A DNA stretch of 64,000 bases from Notamacropus eugenii (taxonomy: Eukaryota > Chordata > Mammalia > Diprotodontia > Macropodidae). Each line of letters opens with the position of its first letter. Position 1 is the stretch's first letter. The position numbers were made by a program, and so were the translations under genes. Shown here piece by piece: positions 46,201 through 57,841 of this stretch. The notes under the pieces are model-generated. The model was not told the origin of the DNA, did not search any database, and saw nothing but the letters and a program-made list of their open reading frames with translations. The stretch is from contig NC_092873.1 of assembly GCF_028372415.1 (NCBI RefSeq), positions 348,649,390 to 348,713,389 on the forward strand. The letters are read 5' to 3'.

Positions 46201-49200
46201 AGATTTTCTTGGCAAAGATCCTGGAGTGATTTGCCATTTTCTTCTTTAGCTCATTTTCCAGATGATGAACCTGAGGCAAAAAACAGGGCTAAATGACTTG
46301 GCCAGGGTCACACAGCTAGTTTAATGTCTGAGGCCAGATTTGAATTTAGGGCTTCCTAATTCCAGGCATGGTCCTCTATCCACTGCACCACCTAGCTGCC
46401 CATTCCTGTCCCCATGTCCCCTCAGCTTGCTTGCTTTGTTGGCTTTGGCACAGTACATGGGGACGGGATTCGAGCTTCTACCATTCACTAGCTGTGGAAG
46501 GCAAATGAGGTAGCCAGGAGGCTCAGTGGCTAGAGCCATGTACCCAAGAAAGCTGCCCTCCCCACCCCCACCCCATTCCAAACCTCCCATGCTTACTAGC
46601 TGTGTGACCTTGGAGGAGGTTACTTCACCTTTTCTATGACTCAGTTTACTGATCCGGAGGTGGCAATAATAATAGTAGCATCTTCCTCTCAGGATTGTCA
46701 TGAGGATCAACTGTGATAAATACAAGGGATCCTAAAAGTTGTAGTGTTGTTTTGAGCTATTAAAGCTAAAAATGGCACTAAGATTTTTAGGACACCCTCT
46801 CTCTGTCAAAACACTTTGCAGACTTTTGAAGTGCTATGAAAAAAACAAACAAAAAAAGAACTAGCTATTATTATGATATGACCCTTGGCAAGCCACAGGT
46901 CCCCAGCCTAGGTCTCAGTATTTTCATCTGTCAAATGGAGCAGTCGATAATCCCTGTCTTATTTCCATCCTAGGAGGATATAAAATGAGATGGTTGTCTC
47001 TGATAGAAAAGGACAGGCTGTACTTCGGAGAAGACATTTGTACCATATAGAACATATAATAATATTAGGAGAGATAGTAATGAGGTCATAATTTGTCAGA
47101 GGCGGGGAGGAGAACTGAGAGTCGTTCTTCCTTTTATAGACCAGGAAACTGATTCCAATCCAGGACTGGAAATGACTTGACACAGGTCCTAAGTAGCACG
47201 ACAAGAATTTCAAGTGGCTACAAAGCCACCAGGTTGTTGTTTTTTTCCTTTACAATACCACCTTTCAAGACCTGGGTTGGAGACTCAGCTCTGATGCTTA
47301 CTAGCTGTCTAATCCTGGGCCAAGTTTTGGACCTCAGCTTTGCTTATCTGAAAAAACAGTTCACACCTACCCACACTGTTGTGGGTAGGAATTTGTCACC
47401 CTGAAAGTATTATAGAAATAGGCGCTGCTGTCCTCTAGTGATTATTTTCCAAAACATAGTGACCCCATATGGTAGCTAGTGTTATCATACAGGTGTCATT
47501 ATCCTTAGGAGTTGTTTGTTTTGTGTGGGACCTGATAGGCATCTGGTGGGAAGGGAAGGGGACACAGAACCCAGGTTGCCTCCTGTAAGATGTCTCCATG
47601 TCCCCAGGAGTGTGACAGCTCTCGGAATGAGCAGCTTGAGGGTGCTGAAATCGAGGAGTTCCTCCGGCGGCTATTGAAACGGCCCGAGTTAGAGGAAATC
47701 TTTTACCGCTACTCTGGGGAAGACCAAATCCTGAGCGCTGCTGAGCTGCTAGAGTTTCTCCATGACCAAGGAGAGGAGGGAGCCACCATGGCCCAGGCTC
47801 AGCACCTGATCCGTACCTATGAGCTTAATGAGAAAGGTGTATGTGTGGGAGAAGACGGGCAAGGGTTAGTGGGGCTGGTGCTGGAAGGAAGAACCAAGAA
47901 GAGAAAGTTGGGTGAAGGATGGGGGGAAAGGGTGAATTTGGAATGAGTAAGGAAAGGGGTTAGACATGAGAGTGGGGATGGGGATGAAAGGTCATAAGAA
48001 ACCTAGGGTAGGTTAGGAAGGTTTGGGGGAATGAGTGGGGGGGGGGTAAGAGGAGAAGAAGGCTGGGGTGTAGAGACCTAGGTAGGGAGGGGTGTGTCAT
48101 ACTCCAAAAGGAAAAGGGAATGTGTCCAAAGGGCTTTGAGTGCCTGAGTGTGGGAAGGTTACCTCTACTCTCTTCCTTCCTGCCTATTCTCCAACCAGAG
48201 CTGACTCCTCTTCCCTCCTGCCCTCCTGCCTGCAGCTAAACAGCATGACCTTATGATGCTGGATGGTTTCATGATGTACCTACTGTCACCTGACGGCGCT
48301 GTCCTGGACCCAGCCCACAAAGATGTGTACCAAGACATGAATCAGCCCCTCTCCCATTACTTTATCTCATCTTCCCACAATACTTACCTGACCCAGTCCC
48401 AAATTGGTGGTGCCAGCAGCACAGAGGCCTATATCAGGTATGACTAATGGGATGCCAGAGTCGGAGGAATTCATACCTAGGCCCTAGGGAACCTTCCTTG
48501 GGTAACAGCATGAAGGCCAAGAGAAAGTATGGATGTGTGTAGGTGTCATGTGTGAGCCAGAGATGCTCAGAGTCAACTTGGAATCCTTAGCTCTCCAGCT
48601 CCCATCCCAGGCTGCTGGGACCTTGTCTCAGGTCTGCCTCATGGTATAATGGAAAGAATGCTAGATTTGAATCAGAAGGCCTGGGCTCAAATATTAGCTG
48701 TTTGACTGTGGGCAAGGTATTTAGCCTCTCTGGGCCTCAGTTTCCTAATCTGAAAAACAGAAGATTGGATGCAATGACCTCTCAGATTCTATCTTGCCCT
48801 GTCCTGAACCGGGCCCTCTCTTCTTCCTTGACCCCTATCAGGGCATTTGCTCAGGGTTGTAGGTGTGTGGAGCTGGACTGTTGGGAAGGGCCAGATGGAG
48901 AACCTGTCGTTTATCACGGGCACACGTTCACTTCTAAAATCCTCTTTCGGGATGTCATCCAAGTGGTGCGGGACCATGCCTTCTCGGTGAGCCACTGCCC
49001 TGCCCTGCCCCGTTCCATCCTGTCTCATCCCAGTCCCTAGCCCCAGAATCTTGTGTGATGAGACATCAGTCTCATCCCAATCCTGACTGTGCCCTTCCTT
49101 ATCCTTCCACCTTCCTCCAGACTTCCACAGTCACCCCCCCATCAACTTCGCCTCCTTTGTCTTATGAGCTCTCAGACCACTTCCCTCCACCCCTCTGCCC

Positions 49201-52200
49201 CTTGTCCCATGACATCCATCAATTATACCAAGACTTCCCCCTCAGCCTCATCCATGCCATGACTGCTGTGTGGACAACCCAGGGTCACCAAAGCCTCATG
49301 AGCCTGTGTTTTGGGGTTTGGAGAAGAGTTCAGAGGGTCCTGCTATTTGATTTGTAGAATTAGCATCAATCAACAATTATTAAGCACCTTCTATATCAAT
49401 CAATCTACAAGTATCTATTAAGCACCTACTGTATGCCAGGCATTGTGCTAAGTGCTAAGACTACAAAGAAATAGGAAACAGTCCCTGCCCTCAAGGAACT
49501 TACATTGGGGGAGACAACACACATACACACACACACACACACACAGATACACACACCTACTCATATACATACATACACACACCCCTACACATATACATAT
49601 ATATACACATACACATGGAAGACACCAGCATTTGAGGGGTAGCGTATGACCACCAAAGGCCTTCCTTGAACAGAAGGCTAAATCTTGAAGGAAGCCAGAG
49701 ATTCTAAGAGGTGAGGACAAAGGGCATTTTAGGCACGGAAGGGAGATAGTGCAAAGACATCGGAACTAGAGAGGTAGCCTCATGTGTGAGGAAGAGTAAA
49801 TAGACTGATATCATTAAAAAAAACACAGATTGAGAACTAGAAGGGACCTCAGAGGTCAAGTTCAATTCCTTCATTTTACAGATGGGAAGCTGAGGCAGAC
49901 AGAGGGTTAGCTGACTTGCCCAGGGTCACACAGCTAGTAAGTGTTTGAAGAGGAATTCAAGCTCAGGTCTTGCCCACTCTTACCTATACCACAGAGTTCA
50001 ATAATGGGAGTAATGGGTTAAGAAACTGGCAAGTTTGGAAGGGGCTGGGTCTCCAAGCCACAGGTGCCCCACCCCTGGGCTAGGTTGTGAAGAGCCTTGA
50101 ATGCCAAACAAACATAGATTTAGGGCTAGAGGTTATGTAGTTAGTAAGTGGTATCTGACTCCCCACCTATCTGGACTGCCCACTTTTCCCACTCTTTGCC
50201 CTGGGGTGGGGGGGAGGAGACCCCGCCTGAGGGTTCTGAGGAACAGAACCCTGATCCTGGGGGCCTCCCTGCTCCCCTCCACCAGCTGTCCCCATACCCT
50301 GTCATCTTGTCCCTGGAGAATCACTGTGGGATACAGCAGCAGTCCACCATGGCTCGTTATCTACGGACCATCCTGGGGAACATGCTGGTGACAGAAACTC
50401 TGGATGGGAAAATCCCTGAGGAGCTGCCCTCTCCAGAGGTGAGCCCCCTACCAGACTGGCAAGGAGTGGGGGGCGAGGGAGGGGAAAGAGGAAGGCAGGG
50501 AGTCTGCTCCCCATGGGAGGGCAAACCACTCCCCTACCAAGTCTGGAGTTAGGGACAAAACTTGATGATAAAGCTGGATATTCCAAGAAGGGAGAGAGAT
50601 CTTAACTGAAGGGTCACTGTCTTGGCAGGGGAGAGTATGGGGAAGAGAAGTGTGCCCTGAGCTGTGAGGTTTGGGAGTTTGTAGAGGGAGCTTGGCTGTT
50701 CTGTACTGGGCAAACAAGGTGGGAAGGAAGGATTGATGTTTCTGTCTTGACCTTCACAGCAGCTGAAGGGCAGAGTTCTGGTGAAGGGCAAAAAACAAGT
50801 TGAACATCAGAAAGAAGAGACTCAGTCTGACCTGCCTGAGGAGGACAAAGAAAATGAACTTAAGGTTTGTGAGTGCCCTCCAGATCAAAAAACCTTGAGG
50901 AGAAAGGGAAGGAAACAAGTGTTTGTTAAGTACCTACTGTGTATTGGGCACTTTACAGATATCTCATTTGATTCTTATAAAGACCCTGGGAGGTAGGTGC
51001 TATTATTATCCCCATTTTACAGATGGGGAAACTGAGGCAGACAGCAGTTAAGTGACTTGCCCAGAGTTACTCCACTAAGAAGTGCCTGAGGCTAGATTCG
51101 AACTAGGGTCTTCCTGACTCCCAGGCCTCTTTCCACTGTGACACCAATCCTAATCACCTCAAGGGGGTTATGGATTATTCAGCACAAGGCCTTAGGCCCT
51201 GCAGAGTTCCCCTCAGCTTCCTGAGAGTTCTAGGACATTTTTGGGACAGGTCCAGGAGGTCTTTGCCTAGGGAGGTGGGTGAATAGGACACTGTGCTTGG
51301 AATCAGTAAAACTTGGGTTCAGATCCTTCCTTAGACATTTCCTGTGTGACCCAGAGCAAGTTAAGTCAAGCTTTTACTCAGCCTCTCTGAGCCTGTTTCT
51401 TCATCCCTAAAATGAAGAAGGTCCCTTCCAACTCTAAAGCTGTGATCCCCTGCTTTGTCTAGTTCTAGTTCTAGTTGTCTTAGTTGCTTTGTCTAATTCT
51501 TTACTGATCACAATACCCTAACCAGAGAAAACCAGCTTCTCGAACCTTCCCATTCCCTGACCTGGCTTAGTTCTCTGGGTTCAAAGGTCTTCTGTTCCCA
51601 GGGCCTAATTACCTGTAAGATACCTAATTACCATAACTGTAAGCCCAAGTCTGGGGTCTGCTCCCTCCTTCCCTTTTATCCCATCTATTCACATAAGAGT
51701 GGATTTTCTTTTTTTTTTTTTAAAGTGGGTTTTCTAGGGCTTATTTAGGGGGTAACAGAGAATTCACAATTTCATAAACAATAGATATTGGGCAGCTAGA
51801 TGGGGTTCGGTGGATAGGTGGATTATCCAGTGGACTTGTGCCCAAAGTCAGGAAGACTCGTCTTTCCCAGTTGAAATCCAGCCCCAGACACTTCCTAGCT
51901 GTGTGACCCTGGGCAAGTCACTTCACCCTGTTTGCCTCAGTTTTCTCATCTATAAAATGAGTTGAAGAAGGAAATGGCCAACCACTTTTCTTTACCAAGA
52001 AAACCCCAAATGGGGTCATGAAGAGTGGGACATGACAAAACTAATGGCGCGGTTATTAGAAATACATCTAGCATAGGGATTCTTTTTAAGAAATTTACTT
52101 TATTTTCGACATTTTTGTTTTTTAAATTTGAGTTCCAAATTCTCTCCTTCCTTCTCCCCTAGAAGGCAAAACAATGAGAAATCATAGCATAGGGACTCCT

Positions 52201-55200
52201 TGGGCAGTGTGTTGAAGCCTATGTACCCTTTCTCAGAATAATGGTTTTAAATGAATAATATTAAATCCATAGACTTACAAAGGAAGCCAATTATATTAAA
52301 ATGTACTTATGAAAAAAAAATTTTTTTTAAGTTTGCAGATTTCAGGTTAAGAGCACTTAATCTAGAAGAAAACCACATGGTCCTGGTACCGTGCTATTTA
52401 AGTTTTCAAAGTTATTCCAGTCAGCTGGAGTTCCCTGGGCCTACTAGGGTCCATGAGGTCCAGCCTATGGAGAGAGTGGCCTCTTCTGCCTGAGAATACT
52501 CCCATGCAGTTTGGGGATTTGCTAAATTGGGCATTGGATTGTATTCTGTAATCCAAAATTGACTCTCAGACAATGACAAACACCATTATATAGCGCCTTA
52601 AGGTTTTGCAAAGTACTTTTAAAATATTATTTGTTTTGATCCTCACAGCAAACCTGGGAGCTAGGTGCTATTTTTACTTCCATTTTACAGATGAGGAAAC
52701 AGATGAGGCAGGCAGGAGTTAAGTGATTTAGCCAGGGTTATACAACTAGTAAAACATCTAAGGTTGGATTTGAACTCAGGGTTTCCTGACATCAGGCCCA
52801 GCATTCCATGTCACCACCTAACTACCATGTTTGATGGTGTTTGAATGTTTCAAAACCTTTCTCATTTCTCCCTCCATCCTCACCCCCACAAAAACCCCTC
52901 TGTCCCAAGAGTGGAAAAATAAGAAAATATAAAAGATGTGGCATAATATTATGTCAAAACATCAAAATAATCTAAGAGATACATAGAATACCTCCAAGGT
53001 TCACAAAGACAATCCCTTTCTTTACAGGGGGTCTGATGGAGGAGACCGTTGAGGTAGAAGGGGCTTCTATTTTATAAAGAGGATTACATAGGGAGTCTGG
53101 GTGACCTTTATTGGGGAGTGGGTTACAGGAGGAGGAAAGGATCTTTGGATCCAGACTTTGACCTTGAAAGGATGTTCATTTTACAGATAAAGAAATGGTC
53201 TTAGAAAGATGAGAGTGATTTGCCTAAGTTCACACAAGTAGTGACAGAACTACGATCAAATTCAGGTCCTCTGACTCCAAACCCAACACTTTTCCCACTA
53301 TCCTCATGATGTTTGAAAAAAATAAAACAAATTCTCCCTTGGTCCCCACAGCTATTAAAGTCTTCCCAGGTTTCATTGAAAGGAAAGTCCTCTGGGCAGC
53401 AACAGAAGGAAGAGGTTGAGTCTTTTTCATCAAATGAGAAGGAAGAAGATGAAAAGGTTTTTGGGGGGTGAGGGAGGTACTCAAGATCTGGGGGGGTGGT
53501 CCTCGGGGAGAAGGGAAGATTTTACCCTAGGTTTTAGGCCGTCAGCATTTTAGTCAACATTCTAAGGATTCTGGCCTCTTTTCTTCTTTGCAACAGATCT
53601 TGGAGGATTTAACCTTTTGGGGGCTCACACTATTTACCCTTGATCACTTGGTACACTTTCACTGGTCAGTAGGCCCTTTTCCTGGGCCCTGAGCTCTCTT
53701 GTTTCAGAGATGTGGAACACCTAGTCTTCTAACTATGTCTTCCTTCCTTTGCTATGGTCACCATAAATAGATTCCCAAGTCTGGAATCTATCCCCCTTTT
53801 TCCTGTACCCCATGCATTCACACATAAAAAGTGTGTTTTCTAAAGAATTATTTGCCTTTATGGAAGAAAACAGGCAACTAGGTAGGGCTCAGTGGATAGA
53901 GTGCTGGACCAGGAGTACTGTGTGATCCTGGGCAAATCATCCACAAAAGAAAGAAATGGCAAACCACTCCAGTATCTTGGCCAAGAAAACATCATGGACA
54001 GTATGGTCCATGAGGTCGTGACTAGTTAACATGATTGAACAACAACAAAATGAGAGAGCAGGGAATACACCAATTCAGATAGAATTAGGTTATTTGAAGT
54101 ACATCTTGAAGGAAACCTAAATTTCCTGACTAGATGTGCTTTCTAAACTATTCTATCTAGACCTACCTTGGTCTAAGACCTTCTCTAGGCCTAGGGTTCA
54201 TTTCCAAAAAGAGAATAGTCTTCTCTCTTAGAATACCATTAAGCAGGGCTGGAATGTCCACTCGTGTTCTGAACTGAACTCATGAGGAATGCATTGGTTT
54301 AATTTCAGCCAGCCTTCTGATAACATGGTTGGGGGGTAGGGGTAGAGGGAGAACAGCCTTGAGTGTTCCACTTATATTCCTAGCTATTTACTACCTAAGT
54401 CCCTAGCAACCCCCATCTTTCCCCCTTGCCCTGTAAAAACCAGAAGTACCAGACAGTGTTCTCATGATCTCACAACTTCAGAGTAACCCAAAGGGATAGA
54501 CAGGTCATCCTCAAAGTTCACAAAAGACAGTGATGAATACAAGGGATGAATAAATATAAATAAATAATATTAAATCCATTACAAAGGAAGGAAATCCTTA
54601 CAAAAGAAGCTAATTATATTGAAATATATTTATCAAAAAAATTTTTTTTAAAGTTCACAGATTTCAGATTAAGAGCTCTTAATCTTGAAGAAAACAACAT
54701 GGTCCTGGTTAAGTGATAGGATGTTGCCTTGAGCCATAGTGGGATTGAATTTAGAGCAGGGAGTTGTTAATCTGGTGTCCAAGAATTTAAAAGAATTTTT
54801 TATAAGAATTTCAATATAATTAGTATCATTAGTAATAGAGGTTAAGTGGCTTGCCCAGGGTCATATAGTTAGTAAGTATCTAAGGCCACATTTGAACTCA
54901 GGTTTTCCTGACTCCAGGTTCAATCCTCTATCTACTGAGCCACGGAGCTGCCTGTTTTCTTCTATAAAAGTAAACAAAGTTTTAGAAAACTCACTTTTAT
55001 GTGTGAATACATGGACTAGAGGAAAAAGGAGAACAGATTCCAAATTTAGGCATCCATTTATAGTAGCCACAGCAAATAATAATGATAATGATATTATATA
55101 ATGACATAAGATTTAATAATTATATTGAATTATATAATGACATAATATGACAATTATATTGATTATATTATGAAATGATATAATGTAAAAATTACATTGA

Positions 55201-57789
55201 ATTATATTAATAATAATTAGTATTGTGTTATTTTATGCACTTAAAAGCATTATTTTGGGGATGGCTTCATAGGCTTTACCAGACTACCAAAGGGGTCTAT
55301 GGCACAAAAAGGGTTAAGAAATCCTGGTTTGGAGGATGGTGGGAGAATCTGGATATGGAAAGAGAAAAAGAGGGAGTCTTGAAACTTGTCTTCTTTGGCT
55401 CCCCCTCCTCCACTTCAGTTGCTCAAAGTCAAATCTTTCACAAAGAGAAGGAAATCATCCACTCATACATTGGAAGAGTCTGTCCTGTCCTATACAGATG
55501 AAGAAGAGGAAGGGAAGGAGGAAGCAGCTGAGGAATCAGAGGAGGGAGAGGGAGAGGGAGAGGCTGCAGAGCCCAATAAACAGGTGAGCTGGTGGCTGGG
55601 GCCAGCTAGAGGGCCTTACATGGGAGTTCAAAGTTTGGAAGGGAAGATGGAGAAAGCTACTGTTTCCCCCACCCAAATCTTTCCCTGTTCTCTTAAAAAT
55701 TATATTTTTCCACTTAAAAGTTTTTTCTAAATTTTATTTTTCCTACTTAAGAAAAAATTTTCCCTCTCCCTCCATTGGAGAAAAAAATTAAAAAAACAAA
55801 ACCTTGGTAACAAATAAGCCTAGTCAAGCAAAACAAATTCCCACATTGACTGTGTCCAAAAAAATACATATGTTTCATTCAGTAAGTAGCCCGAGTCCAT
55901 CACCTCTCTGTCAAGAGATGAGTAGCATGTTTCTTTATCATTCTTCTGTAAATCATGCTTGGTCATCGAGTCGGTCAGAGTTCTTAAGTCTTTCAAAGTT
56001 GTTTGTCTTACTAATATTGGTGTTGCTTGCAAGTCATGAGATCACCTTCCCAACGTTGCTGTCCTCTTCGAGAATGAAGGGCAAACAGCATTGTTGTTCC
56101 TGGCTCTGCCCACTGGTTCATGCAAGTCTTTCCAGGTTTCTTTGAAGACATCCCTTTCATCATTTCTTAGAGCTCAGTAGTATTCCATTACATTCATATA
56201 CCATAATTTGTTGAGCCATTCACTAATTGACAAGCCATCCCTTAATTTTCAAGGTTTTTTGCTACCACAAAAAAGAGCTGCTATAAATGTTTGTGCATAT
56301 GGATCGTTTCCCCTTCTTTGATCTCTGGGGTTCAGGCCTTCCTTATTTTCTTCATACAGTCTTGAGGATTCCCTTCCTCCTTCTCCTATTCCCTATTATG
56401 TGAAGATATTCCTAAACTCTTTAACATAGGACATCTGACTTGGGATGGGAGAAGAGGGAACAGTACAGGCAGGGGTCTAGGGAAAGGTTCTGGATGATTG
56501 AGGCTTAGGTTGGGAAATGGCTGGCCCAACCCTGGAGCTTGGGGTCTAAGCCTGGAGCTGGGATTGTTTCTGCCTCCCAGATCAAGAAAAGATCCCAGAT
56601 CTCCTCCAGACTCTCAGACCTGGTTGTCTACTGCTGTGCCTCCCAATTAAACGCCATAGATCTACCTGGGATCCAACCCCAGCCCTGCTGGGTCCCTTCT
56701 CTCAATGAGCGGAAAGCCAGGAAATTCATCAAGGAAGCTGGTAGGAGTCCAAGGAATGGGGAAGACTGTTGGGAAAGAGTGCCGGGGGAGATTGTGGGAG
56801 CTGGTGAGGGGCCCCTGATTGGATAGACCCGGAGAGAAGACATAGGAAAAGAGGTTGTGGAGACCAGGGCAGTGGGTACAGAGAGAGAATTCCCAGGGAG
56901 GGCACTCAGGGGCTAGGAAGAGAACTGGGAAATTGGAGAAACAGAAGCCAAGTATTTACGGAGCACTTGGAGGTACTCGGCACTGTGTGCCTTATAGAAG
57001 TCCAAGATGTAAGTTCTGCCTTCATGAAACTTAACAGTCTACATGTTAACAAAACATCAAAGCAGTATTGCCACATGGTTAGTACAGACAAAATATTCAA
57101 GGCTGTTTAATGGAAGGAAGGATTGACATGGGCTGGGGTGGTTACAGTTTAAAAAATGGGTAGGATGAATGAGGAAATCACTAGAAGATACCTCCACAGG
57201 GAGTACTAGATGCCTGGGCAATCCTTTTCAGCACAGATTGAGAGTGGCTGAAGTGGGCAGATTTCTGACCTGGGTGTGAGATCCCTGAATACCAAGCCTC
57301 GATCCAAGCTTCTGACATTGTTCCTGGGGTGGGGGGGCTACTATCTGAGGTAGGGATGGGAGAAGTGTAGGGGGGAAGGGGGATAGGGAAGGGGTAGTTG
57401 GAGCATGACCTTTTTGTCCTGCCCAGGAAACAACTTTGTCCGACATAATACTTGCCAGCTGTGTAGAGTATACCCACTGGGGCTCAGGATGACTTCTGCC
57501 AATTATAACCCTCAGGAGATGTGGAATGGGGGTTGCCAACTGGGTAAGCTACAGGGGATCGAGGGCACATGGATATCCTAGATCATGGTAGATAAGGGCA
57601 CAGGAAGGAGGGCCATCTAAGTAGGGGGAGAGGGCATATGGGAAGAATGAAGGGCACCATTGCACCAATAGGAAAGGCTATAAGAAAGAAAGCTGGGAAC
57701 TGGAGGGCATAGATGGGTGCCAGGGGGAGGTTGGTATAGGGGTTACCAGGAGAGGCACATGGGAAATAAACAATTGATTGAAATTAAAG

Positions 57790-57841
<52 letters not shown>

